A program made the position numbers and the translations under genes. The notes beneath the pieces were generated by a model. The model did not search any database. It had not been told where the DNA came from and saw nothing but the letters and a program-made list of their open reading frames with translations. This document shows, one piece after another, positions 50,213 through 62,400 of a DNA stretch of 64,000 nucleotides. The stretch covers positions 91,765,714-91,829,713 of the forward strand of contig NC_083598.1 in the NCBI RefSeq assembly GCF_020882245.1, written 5' to 3'. This stretch comes from Rhopalosiphum padi. Lineage: Eukaryota > Arthropoda > Insecta > Hemiptera > Aphididae. Each line of letters begins with the position of its first letter. The stretch's first letter is position 1.

Positions 50213-53200
50213 ATGGATGTGATCCGTCGTGAAGTAGTCATTTGTAAAGACGTATTGCAGGTAATGTTTACTTTTTTAATTTTATACACCAAGTATTAAT
50301 TTGAAAATTGTGATTTTTAACATTATAATAACATTTTAAATTTTATGTAGGGCCTAGAGAAAAATGGTTTATCAAAAATCAACGCATTTGTTCTACTAGG
50401 GGTTAACATTAATGTGGAAAATGTGTTGAAAACCTATATAATTGGTTTTGTGGATTCATCTTTCAATGTAGACGATAATTGTCCTTACAATTTGAATACC
50501 TGTGGTTTGGCTGGAAATGCTGATCTAATTGAAAATGTCCAGGAGTATTTGGATAATGTACATACATATATCTTTAATTAATACCTATTATAAGCTATTG
50601 TTAATGATTAAGTATTTCATCTCATTTTAGGATCAATTTAATGAAAATTATTCACTTTATTTGAAAATAGTTGGTTCACAAATAAATCTTTGGGAATTGA
50701 AAAAAATTGATGATGCTATCCAATCTGAAAAACTTGAGTTTCAAGTTCAAACAAAGGAGGAATTAAGCAATAATTTGTTATATTTTAGAACTTGTATGAA
50801 ATTGGAACTTGATAGAAAAATTAACGATTGTGACTCTTTATATACTGCAAGTTTATTAGAGAAAAAGGTATGTTTATAAATACTAAGATTACTTTAATAA
50901 TAAATTAACTGAACAATCAATAATAAAACAAAATATCTAATACCTATCATTTTAATAAGTGATAACATTAAGTGGTAATAGAATGTGTTTTGAGAAATTG
51001 ATTTAAATTACAATTAATATAACTAATAAAATTAGTTTTTAAATTATTATATTTAGATCAGGAAGAGTAACTATAATAGTCAAAATAGTGTAAGATACAA
51101 CCGGTGTTTTTTTGATATTTTATTAATTTTGAATTTAAAATTAAATTCTTAGTACCTAACTAATTTTAATGTACATTATAATTATAACTTTATAATTTTA
51201 AAATGTTGTATTTGTTTTAGATTGGTTTAAAACCTCTTTTCTATATCAAAGAAAATAAACAGTATTTTGGAAAATTAGAAGAAAACAAAACTATTGATGG
51301 AATAAAAGTAAAAACAAATAAATTGGATTATGAAGTTTTAAATATATCTGTGTATCAAAATTTATCAAATGCATCAACCGAAAACACAGATATATCTGAT
51401 TTCCCTATAATTCATCAAACAAATGGTAAAGTTTAAATTAAACATATTTAAAATCAATGGAAAATTGTGGGTTAAATATGAGTTGTTGTTTTTTAGAACC
51501 TTTTGATGAAGAACTTGTTTGTTGCCAGCTAGACGTTTTATGTGTGGTTCCTAAAAAAGCCACATATACACAGGCATACAATTTGATTTATGGTAGTATA
51601 GTTAAGAATGTACAATCAATTCAATCATTTTTGGTTTCAAATCCCAAAGATTTGCCTGCTGTTCATCATTTCTTGCCTGATAAATTATGCCATTTTGTAA
51701 CAATTGTTTGTTCACACAATCAGATAGATTCGTATAGTATGTATCTTAATAATACATTTAAATCACTAAGATCATATGTTATTATGAGTAATTCATTATT
51801 ATTTTGTTATTAATGATATTTTATACAATAGTTTATTGTACAAAATATAAAGGAATATGAAAAGAGTGCATTTTTGCATTAACCAATTTTTGTCTGACCA
51901 CAAATTTACTATTATTATGTGCTTTTATTTAAAATTTTAGAATTCGACTACAGTAAACTTAAGTACTGTTAGTCTCAATATATTTTTAAATAAATTAACT
52001 TCAGTTTTATTGTGATTTATTATGGTCATTGGTTGCTTAGATAAAATGATTTTAAAATGTACTTGATGTTGTATGAATTTAAGACTTAAAAAAGATTAGT
52101 AGATAACACATGATACTAATGCTTTTATGAATTACCTTGTAATATATTATGGTGTAAAGCCATTTTTATGTTCTTAAATTAACTATGGTTAATTGTTTTT
52201 GTTTTGATAGGTAATTTAAGAAAAAAATTACATAATGCTTTTCATTTGTCCATGGATAGACCATTGTTTCGTATATCAAATGCTTATCAATTTGATGCTA
52301 AGCCAGCTTTAAATGACGATGGACTTTTGACAAATGTACACGAAGGTCTGTCTCCTTCAGGAAGTAAGTAATAGAATAAAAATATATTATTATCAGATGG
52401 TTTAAGGTGTTAGGTACCTATCTATTATTTGCAAACTATGTACGTTTAGGCAGCAGCATGGCATTAAGCTTGGGAAGAGAGGAAGAGTTACAAGAACTGC
52501 TCAGAAGAATGGATAATGTTTTATTGAGGGAATGTGACATGAATATGAATAGAAATAAATAAAAGGTAAAATAAATATGAAATTGAAGCAACAATAACTG
52601 AAGAAATAACAAAAAAAAAAAAAAATTAAAATGTAATCTAATATCATTGATGTTTCATAAAATATAAATGAGTATAATGTGAGAATAGATATTGAAATAT
52701 GTGTTTGAGATTTTAAGGGCAATTTAAAACAAAAACATAATTTTATTAGTGAAATCTACTAAAAAATTGATTAGTTTTATTAAAAAATATGATTTTAAAT
52801 ATTGTGGTTATCTTGTTAAATTATTATTTTTTTACTAAAGTTAAATAAATCCATTTTATAATATTAAATTGTTTTCTGTCATCTTCACTGTCATTATGTT
52901 TATTGGTTAATACATTTTATTTTTTTAGTAAAAAATGGAAAAATATCATTAGTTCAGGGTACATATACATTTTACCACTATGGTCAAGGTGGTTTTAATG
53001 ATCATCAGTGGGGTTGTGCATACAGATCTTTACAGACATTATATTCTTGGTTTAAGTATGTATTTTAAATCCATATACATTATAGTTAATATCATATAGG
53101 TATTAAAATTACCTTATTAAATCTATCAAATAGAATATTTAAAACTAGGTTAAATGTGTGACAGGTATTATTTATCTAATTTTAATGCTATATAAGAATA

Positions 53201-53874
53201 TTATATATTTATATTTATATTTAATATCAGTGATCAAAGTTTTATCTATAATAATACATCATTTTTAAAATGTCTTTCCTATTCTATAAAAGAGTTTTTT
53301 AAATGTAATGTTTGCCAAACTAAATTCAACTATTATTATTTCTCATGTTATAATAGGTGGCAAGGATGGACTAATAAACCAGTGCCTTCCATACGTGACA
53401 TACAGCAAATTTTAGTTGATATGGGTGACAAAAGTAAATCATTTGTTGGTTCTAGTGATTGGATTGGTTCAATGGAAGTTTCTTTTGTATTAAACGCACA
53501 TTTAGATGTTACATGTCGAATAATGTCTTTGCGACAAGGAGATACATTAAATTCAGTGTGTCTTGAACTGTCTGAACATTTTGATAGACATGGCACTCCT
53601 GTGATGATAGGTAATAGAAGCAATAGTGGTATAATTTCAGAATATTATTTTGATTAATGTTTTAGGCGGTGGAGTACTTGCTCACACTATTTTAGGAGTA
53701 GACATCAATGAAGAACTGGGTGCAGTTAAATTTTTGGTTTTAGATCCTCACTATACAGGCTCTGACAGTATCAAGAGTATTCAAGGTAAAGGAGTATGTT
53801 GGAAGGAAGCATCATTTTGGAAAAAAGATACATTTTATAATCTTTGTTTACCATTGAGTTTTAATGGCATATAA
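50213..53874 (+). CDS. UFM1-specific protease 2 (UFSP2)
   Basis: This cysteine protease matures the UFM1 precursor and removes UFM1 from target proteins; in other animals it acts largely at the endoplasmic reticulum. Nine exons keep frame: 50213-50260, 50351-50557, 50631-50867, 51221-51425, 51497-51736, 52211-52363, 52929-53055, 53357-53610 and 53666-53874, for about 559 residues. The N-terminal half is poorly conserved. The C-terminal peptidase C78 domain starts near residue 364. Its key residues are Tyr381 (YHYGQ), Cys393 (QWGCAYRS), Asp517 and His519 (LDPHYTG), and GGGVLAHTILGV lies near 491-502. The Tyr-Cys spacing of 12 and Cys-Asp spacing of 124 agree with the mouse active site as I recall it. 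The protein ends in NLCLP plus six residues. The ATG at 50213 is the first in the leading exon. An alternative terminal exon may lie in the intron at 52364-52928. Confidence 0.96.
52450..52562 (+). CDS. Possible alternative terminal exon of UFSP2
   Basis: Within the intron between coding exons 6 and 7, the acceptor ACGTTTAG is followed by a phase-1 open frame. It fits the preceding exon and adds about 37 residues (helical, charged, starting SSSMALSLGREEELQ), then TAA and overlapping AATAAA. Use of this exon would give a protein without the protease domain. The frame could be chance, but it reads like coding sequence and its phase fits. The main mRNA skips it, because exon 6 to exon 7 gives the conserved domain. 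Confidence 0.4.
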
Positions 53875-55170
53875 TATAAAACCATTTTATAGTTTTTATT
53901 TTATTTTGTACTGTTATTAATTATAACTATTCATTATATTATATTATCATTTATAGAATGCACTTATATGTGTCAAACTCAACTAAATCATAATTACTAA
54001 AATAAAAAAGTTTATAAAAATAAAAAAATAATATTGGTAATACATTTAATTAAAATATAAATTTCAGTGTTTCTAAAAATTATTCCAATTATTAAACGAC
54101 TGTGATTTTAGGAATTTTTTTTGTTGTTTTATAGTTAAATATATATTTAAAAAACAAGTCAATTAAATATATAGTTTTGATTTTTGTGTTCTTAATTCAG
54201 TAAACCATAGTCCACTAACTAAAGTCTAAAATATATTCTTGAGCAGAACATTTCTAAATTTTTAGATAATTTATTATGGATGGTACAGTTCTATATATAT
54301 AAGCTGTTAAACTGGTTTTTGATATAATTCATCATGGACTAAACTTTGGGAAATTTTTTTCTCTATAAAAACACACGATGAATCGACAAGTTGGCCATTT
54401 AACATACAATTTCTCATATAATTTTTTAATCTTCTCAATCAAAAAAAAAAATGTTTTTTTAATGCTGGTAACAAGCACTAGATAAAAATATCGAGCATTT
54501 AACATCACAATATTTTTTTATAATTACTTAGTTAGAACTTTGAAAAAATCTCAAAATTTCATAAATTATTTTGTAGTTAGAAATTCATTTATTGAAGATT
54601 ATGTTTTTTACATCTGAAATTTGAAAATTTAATTAAAGGTTCTATAAGTTTTTCAACCTAACTATAAAAAAAAAAAAATTACCACAGTCAAATTAATTTT
54701 TATAAGCATTTGAAGTTCAGATTGTTACAAAATTCATCAAAATCATGAAGAATTACAGACTATAAGTGTTTTGTGGTAAGAAATGTATAAAATCTTTAAT
54801 GTGTATGCTAAGGTATGTTCATTTAACACAATGTTCAAAAAATAGTTGATACTGGAACTAAAAAATATACAATCCGTCTTCACTTTGAATTATTTTTGTG
54901 TATAATGATCTAGAATTCAAATTAAATTTAGTGACCCACTCAGCACCTAATGTACAGCAGAACGGTATCTATCTACTTGCAAATATTTTTTTTATTTAAT
55001 CGATGTAAAATTACAGAAACTGTGATATTTTAAACATAAAACATATCAAGTACCTACCTAAGTAGGTATGCGGGTAAAACATTCTATATTAAAAAATATG
55101 CTATTTAGTATCTACCTACTTTTATTTAACCTCTCACGATTGTATTTAGGTATACGCCGTATATACATAT
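53875..55170. other. UFSP2 3' flank and intergenic stretch
   Basis: This holds the 3' UTR of UFSP2 (an AATAAA occurs near 54000) and AT-rich sequence. Nothing else is recognised. Confidence 0.5.
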
Positions 55171-55178
55171 ACCGTATT

Positions 55179-56135
55179 CATAGGCGCAAATAGAGCGGGG
55201 GTGGGTGTGGGGCTTAGCCCCTCTACAATTGCTAGAGCCCCCCAAAAACTAATGATTTAACTACCTACATAATACATTGGAGAGAATAATCATTTTTCGT
55301 GCAATTGAACACGAATGATTCGATTAGTCGATAACCACGTAATCAAGCTAATTACGGGTAGTTGGTGGGAAATTTGCAGTACTGACGACAAATGACAATC
55401 GATCGGTAAATTTCAGTAGAAATCGTGGAATAGACCACACGTCCAACCGGCATCACAATGTCACATAATACTATTTATGACTCGTAGTTCGTACAATATT
55501 CTTCCATGCATTTTGACGTTCAATCCAACTCTGGAGAATATATTTTTATGCTGAGTCAGTTTCAATGCACAAAGCACAATTTGAGTTATATAATATAATT
55601 TATATATTTAATATTTATCTAAACCTTGTGTCCGTGTTTAAATGTTATTTTGTTTAATTATAAAGTTCGTTATTTTCTGTGAACTGTGATCGATTTTTAT
55701 AATAAATTCATTGTAGATTCTCCACATTGACCACATTAATTGTTGTCTGTTGATAATATACAATGAACGATTCAAAAGTGTACTCAATTTTTAATATGAA
55801 AAGATCTACTATGGCTCAAAACTGATTTAGGATTTAGTAATTTGGGTATACTTAATATAGAAAAAGATAGGTATATATATTTATCTAAATTCTTTTAGTA
55901 AAACTGAGAGAAGAATAAAATTATTATAATTACCTAGGTTTAAAAATAATAGTGTACTAAAATTAAAAATAATATATTATGTGAATTTGATGTTTAACGG
56001 TATAAATATATGTACGTATATGTTTATGTATTTTTTTAATGGTTTTTTGATAATTTAAAAGCATCATAAAAGTATCCAGTACGGACCTGAGTTACAGCGC
56101 TCCCTCCCAAATTCCAAACACTATTTGCGCCTATG
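55179..56135. mobile_element. CATAGG-family hAT-like element, about 957 bp
   Basis: A perfect 15-bp terminal inverted repeat: CATAGGCGCAAATAG at 55179-55193 and CTATTTGCGCCTATG at 56121-56135. A GGGGCTTAGCCCC palindrome follows the left end. The flanks ACCGTATT and TATGTATT match at 5 of 8 positions, so the insertion is older than the copy at 49683. The interior of about 900 bp, with a less AT-biased first half, has no recognisable transposase. Confidence 0.82.
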
Positions 56136-56345
56136 TATGTATTTATTTACTTAATAGAAAATTTTCATGAGAAGTACTGAAGTTTGATAGTTAGATATTA
56201 AAACTGTTAGGATAATGATAAAATAGTTGTTTGACGGGAAGAGGGATGTGCATTTTGAAGTTTCTCTAATTTATTATTGTTTTTTAAATCTATCCAGAGC
56301 GATTAGCTAGACAATGATAATGTGTATTGTGTATAACCTTAGAGT

Positions 56346-57139
56346 TAGTGTTTGGCAAGTTCTTTATAAAAAGGAATTCGTTCCATTCCTTGTTCCTTAA
56401 AAGGAATTCGTTCCTTTGATAAATGAACGAGTTTCTTTTTTTAGTTCTAAATAAAATAAAAATTCTTATTTAATCATCAATGTTTTTTTGTACATATATA
56501 CATTTATATATTATAGAAATAGCAATACTGGTTAAATGAAAAAAAAAATGCATGTATAATCATTAATTAATTAGCGACATAAGCGTTGTAAATTATTTAT
56601 TTTTGAGTTCACTTTTTAATTATACATACCTATATAGGCTATAGGTACATTATTTTATTATTTACTATTTAGTTATTTTAGTTAAAGGATATATAATATT
56701 GATTATTGACTATAGTTTTTTTCATTTATTCATTATTTTTAAACAATATAAATTAATATTATATTATAATAGACTATAAAGTAATTTTGTCCTATTTTAG
56801 AAGATCTAATTTCTCAAATAGTTTATCACATAGTCGGTAACGTTTAACGGTCATTACATAATTGGAATTATTGGATCCAGTACAAAAAAATCTCTCGACA
56901 GGAGCACTTGAGGGCATTAGTGAATTGTATACTAAAATACTTTCATAACTTCTAAATGAACTTTTAAAAATATATTTTAATTTTAGTTATTTAAATATCT
57001 CAATATCTGTGTAAATTGAAACTCGAAAGGTACAAAAATGTTCGATCTTTTTCTTAAAAAAAAAAATTCGTTCATTTCCTTGTTCTTTTTTTTATAAAAA
57101 GGAATTCGTTCCTTTTAGAACTCGTTCTTCTAAAAACTG
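56346..57139 (-). mobile_element. Decayed hAT element with transposase C-terminus
   Basis: The flanks CTTAGAGT (56338-56345) and CTTAGACT (57140-57147) match at 7 of 8 positions. The left end begins TAGTGTTTGGCAAG and the right end, reversed, CAGTTTTTAGAAG. Both are followed by AAAAGGAA/GAATTCC repeats around a GAATTC palindrome. On the minus strand, about 56975-56792 encodes the end of a hAT transposase: SSAPVERFF, then YRLCDKLFEKLDLLK and a stop. This is the C-terminal dimerisation motif of hAT enzymes. The rest of the transposase is gone. Confidence 0.85.
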
Positions 57140-57147
57140 CTTAGACT

Positions 57148-57420
57148 GGTTAGAATATATATTATACTATATTACCATATACTTATGTTAGGTTATAGTT
57201 TGAAATATTATATTTACAATTATATTTTTGTGTAACCACTGGGCATTAGTCATTATTTTTGTAAAATATATTTTGTGAGTTATTGCAACAGCAGATATAT
57301 ATTAGATTTATGAGTATTTAATATATTAGATAATGTATAGTCAGTTGATCATAATTACCAAACTACTGAACATAAATTATTCTATTTTACCCATATATTT
57401 AAAACATAAACTAATGTATC
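57148..57420. other. Spacer between two transposon remnants
   Basis: AT-rich; nothing recognisable. Confidence 0.5.
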
Positions 57421-58797
57421 CAGTGACGCTTCTCAATAGTGGACCACTCCCTATAGTAGACACTTTTAAATTCCCCGGGAAAAACGTATGTATATAATAG
57501 GAGTTATAACCTCTTAATGGTGCCATAGTGGATACTCCTAATAGTGGACATGGAGTTATGGACACTAAAAACATGGTACCAAAATTAGATTATGAACCTA
57601 AAATTTATTCAATTGTGATGGAACATGTTTATTTTTTCAAGCACTTATTGATAAAATATTGTGTTTAAAAATCGACATTTGTCGTAGAGGGAAAAATAAC
57701 TAAAGATCGTTCTACTGTTTTATTATGTGTAAATATGATCGGGGAATTTGAAACAACGTTAATAATTGGAAAAATCACTAAAATCACACTGTTTCAAAGG
57801 CGTAAATGTATCAACGTTAAGTGTTCATTGGAAAGCTAATTGTAAAGGGTGGATGAATCGAGATTGAATGACAGACTGGTTAATGTCGCTTAACATAAAA
57901 ATGGAATGGAAAAATAGAAAAAATAATTTTATTTCTAGATAGTGCTAGCTCACATCCTGATACATTAAATTTAAAAAATATAAAACTAATATTCCTACCT
58001 ACAAATACAACTTCAATTTGCTAACTACTAGAACAAGGAATAATTTAAAATTTTAAAGTTTATTATCGCTAACGATTATTACTTCGTCATATTTTATCCA
58101 TAGATGATCAAGGTGTAGAGAAAAAATAGCTTAACGTTCTAAATACGACTTTTTGGATAAAATCCGCATTAAAAAATATTAAACTAAAGATGGTCAAAAA
58201 CTGTTTTAAAAAATGGGATTTTTTTCATCCGATACTACAGAATACGTAACGGAACACGAAAATAATACAAATTTGAACATATTCTTAGAACTTGTACTGT
58301 GTACTGTTAAAATTGAAGACTATATTTCTATAGTTGAAAATATCCTTACAGAAGAAAATACATTACCTAATAATATCAGATATAGTCAATTGTACTTTAG
58401 ACAATTTGAGCAAAGAAAAAACTGAACTCGAAACAGAAGATGAATAATATGAGTTTATAATTTATATACAACCTAACTTTTGAAGAAGTTTGGAAAACAA
58501 TAAATAGTTTAAAAATAAAGAAGATAAGATCGAATTATAAATGGTAGCCAATTTGCAAGTCCATTGCGAAGAACAGAAACAAATTACAGAAAAAAAAAAA
58601 ATAACAGTTTTTGTTAATTGTATACATAAATATTTAACATTTATAAACCAATGTTTTAATACATAAATACACACACATATATACACAATAATAAATAATA
58701 AATTAAAATTAAAATCAATCATATTTTAATAAACGTCCCTATAATATGGATATTTTGTAATTCTTCATAAAATGTCCACTATATAGAGGTTTCACTG
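57421..58797 (+). mobile_element. Decayed Tigger/pogo element
   Basis: The right end reads TGTCCACTATATAGAGGTTT then CACTG (58774-58797). Reversed, this is the CAGTGAAACCTCTATATAGT-type terminus of Tigger elements. The left end CAGTGACGCTTCTCAATAGT at 57421 is a diverged copy of it. On the plus strand, broken transposase reading runs from about 57660 to 58440 and shows Tigger DDE landmarks in order: RSTVLLCVN, FLDSASSHP (with the second Asp), LKNIKLIFLPTNTTS, and VKNCFKKWDFF. Stops and frameshifts break it, so it cannot make transposase. A 70-codon open frame at 58213-58425 is the tail of this relic and not an independent gene. Confidence 0.85.
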
Positions 58798-59061
58798 TTT
58801 ATATAACTGAATTCTGAAAAGTTTATAACATTTATAGTTTCATCAATAAATATAATATTTTTTTAAGAGAATATACATTACATTTAATTTTGTTAGATAT
58901 ACGGATTATAAGATTAATTAACATCCAACTATTTATTTTATAAATAATTTTTAATTAAATTGATTTATTGACATTTACGATTATTATTAATTTTGTATTG
59001 TCATTACAAAACTTGTACTATATTTACCACGTTAAACTGACAAAATCTGTTAAGCCAATCA
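58798..59061. other. AT-rich spacer
   Basis: Nothing recognisable. Confidence 0.5.
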
Positions 59062-59462
59062 TTATAATATTGTCATTGACACGGTTGATGGAGGATCATC
59101 TATAGATTGCAACAATACATTGCCCATATAGAGATTATGTACAAAGCAAAAAAAAAAAACATCCTTCGTGATTAAACCTTTATGAAATCGAGTGTCCAAA
59201 GAACGGTGAAATTCAATTGTCACTGTTTTGGAAAAATCATCTATGTAACTTGGAACCATAATTTCAGTCCAACAATGAATGACGGGTATTTAGATTGAAC
59301 ACAACAATACAAAATATATAGGTCAAACCCATAAAATTGACACTACTAAAGTAAAATTACTTGAAAATACTGAAAATCATGTTTTCGCATCATCAATGGA
59401 ACTTCTGGTAAATTGATATTTACTTTCTTACATAAATCGATTTCTAGCTCTCTTTTTTTTTT
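59062..59462 (-). pseudogene. Unrecognised decayed coding stretch
   Basis: I do not recognise the protein. On the minus strand, 59462-59361 looks like an exon: acceptor TATTTACAG, an open phase-0 frame containing LEIDLCKKVNINLPEVPLMM and HDFQYFQ, then a GTAATT donor. The following sequence, about 59330-59062, stays open in shifting frames (KYPSFIVGLKLWF, then IDDFSKTVTIEFHRSLD and QSIDDPPSTVSMTIL). These have to be joined across a frameshift and stops, which suggests a pseudogene or a retained gene fragment. It could also be a genuine exon plus chance open sequence. Confidence 0.35.
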
Positions 59463-62400
59463 CTGTAAATAGTTTATATATATAATGTAGAATTAATTAT
59501 TTATTATCTATTAATATAGATTGATTATCTACTTATCGGTTTATCACGCATTATTAAATAAAAATTATAAAGAATTTTATTTTCTGGTGTACCTATTTCT
59601 ATTATAACAATAATGTTTATAATGTTTGTTATGTTAGACGCATATTGGATTTTATTTTTTAACTGAAATTGGATTATTATAGTTCAAAAGTCAACAGTAT
59701 CACTTACTGTTGACTATCGGATATCTAGTCATTTCTCTGTATTTATTCCTTTGCCTTGGTTCTGTTAATTGTTATAAGATATTTGGGGTCTAGTTGATTT
59801 TTTTCTTCATTGATTTAATTCTGTCCTGTTTTTATTTTTCAAAATTCCAAAAAAGTATAGGTTTAAACTTTAAACCAATTTAAATGATAATTTTTCAGAT
59901 GATATATGAGTAGTTCATGATAAAATAATCACTCTGTATATATGTTTTAATTTTATTAAGAACAAACAAGAATATGTCCAATCTGTATTAATTTATACAA
60001 TAAGTAATATAGATATTTGTAAAGGATGGACCGCTTGATTGAAGGGAGTGCCCCAACAACACTACTTCACAATTCTACTTTTTATTTTTTTTTAATTTAA
60101 TTAATATTTTGTACCTAAATAATTAATCCTGTTTACCTGTTAAAATATTATTGATTCAACAAAAATATTCATTGTAGATCTTCTAGACCTCAAGTAGATA
60201 TTCAAATGCCTTGAAAATAAGTTTATACATAAATCTTGAAATAATCTTATTATAATTTATAACATATAGAGTAAAACTTACTACAATATTTTTAATTATC
60301 AACAAAAGTTTTTAAAATTAAAAATGATATTACAACCTCCTGTAGATAACCCGACTACATTGTCCTACTTGGTTTGAAAATTTAATCCATTCTTACTATT
60401 TAAGATTCCTGCAAGTAAAGCAAAAAATAAGATGTATTTAGGTATGTCTTATGTACAATATATTCTTATTAATTTTATTAATTATATACATTGTAATATA
60501 GCTTTTTTGAGCTTACTTTTTAAATTTAATGGCAACTTTTATAATAACTTATTTAAAAAAAATAAGAAAATTTTTATTGGCGTATATAATTTAAAAGCTT
60601 TATTTAGTAAAAGTTATATTTTTGAACGAAAAGTAGGATTAATATGTTACAAAATGTATTGTAAAGTTACTTATAGTGTAAATGTGTAATACCGTAATGT
60701 GTAGCCGCATTATATTACCTATCTTGTTACAACTAACCGGATAAAACTTATCGATTTTTTGGATTTGTACGTTTCGAGTAGGTACGTATCTAGAACCTCA
60801 TCTTGGGAGGGGCGATTAATTTTTTTAGGAATAGTCCAAATCCTCCATAATACATTTATTTAATTTGATCTAGTTGGTACTTTTTGTGGTCAAAAACTGT
60901 GTATTAGTTCTTTTTTGGAATAATAAAAATAATTAATAAAAATTATAATTTATAAAGTGGGAAAATGGGAATATTTACGTAATACTAGTTTTCAAAAAAA
61001 TCGATTTTGTTTTTTTGTTGTATTTCAGAAATACATTATATCATGTATTATTTTCATTTCAAATATTTTGTATCTTATAAAAGTATTTGAGTTATTAATT
61101 AACATTTGGTATTTCCGAGATTTTATAATTAATATCAATTAACCGATTTTTGAAAATATTAATAATAATATAAGTATAATATCTTACATAAAAATTATTC
61201 TTAGATATAGACAATGATCGCCTGTCTCTAGTAGAAAATAATTTTTTATTGGTTCATCTACAATGATTTATCATCGCATTCAAATCTAACATATTTTATT
61301 ATAGTGCCACAGAAAGTTATAAGTATAAGTTATAACTAATAACGAGTCATAGTCGAAACTTACTGGAATATTATAGTCATAGAGTTGAGATTCCCTGTTT
61401 TTAAATTATAACGGTCTATCCTTTCACTGCGGGTGTATCCTACATTGTTCAATTATTATTAACGAAGGGCTTCTATTTACGAAGACAAGAAATATTTGTG
61501 TAGTTGCCGATTAGTCAAAAATTTTAAATATCGTTATGGTGGTTGTTAGTTTGTTACCGAGTTGTAATTGTCGTCGGGATCAAAACAAAAAAAAAATTCT
61601 ATAGTTGTGGTTCATATATTTATGATAATTACTACGGATACATATTTTATGAATATCAGCAAATCAATGTGTTTTTTTAAATATTGTTTTTATTTCATTG
61701 TTTATATACATTTCTGACTAAGATTGTCGGATTTTATTTTAGTTTTTAAGTCTACTGAATTTATTTTTGCATGTGTATTAATTTGAATAGGCACTTTTTA
61801 TACACTTTAAGAATTAATTATGTAAATAATATTATCTAAAGCTAACCAGACTGTGGTTGGAAAAATAATATCATTGTGGATATAATTGATGATTAAATAG
61901 TCGCTAAATGCGCACTGCAATTTGGACGGTAATTAAACATTCAATTTTATTCGCGACCGCAAATTGGACCCAATGGTTATAGACTTTATGCATATAGGTA
62001 TAATATGAACTTACTATACTTTTAAGTTACTATGAAAACTACTATAATATACATATATTGTTTATTTTTTACCTATATAGATAAATAACAATACCTATAA
62101 TATAATAGATAAAATCTTAAAAATAAATCAAAAATGTCGTTACGTATAGTAAAATTCATAATAATATAATATACGTAAAAGTTTTAAGTCCCTATGAATA
62201 ATGTTTTGATTTGTAACAAAATAGTTAGCATTGTTATTCATCGTTAAAATGTCTATAACAAATAATTGTGTATATATACATTATCGTGATTATTATTTTC
62301 AATATTTTTTAATTTAGAAACTTATTAGAAACCTTATATTAATTTTTCAAGTATTTTACTCATTCATACATTTTTTTTTATCGAAAATTATAAAATAAAA

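Noticed and set aside
52501..52722. Minus-strand frame rich in Phe and Ser over the UFSP2 intron
   Set aside because: It is the shadow of AT-rich intron sequence and the candidate alternative exon on the plus strand.
58213..58425. 70-codon open frame as a separate gene
   Set aside because: It continues the Tigger transposase relic (VKNCFKK region just upstream and in frame order), so it is its C-terminal remnant.
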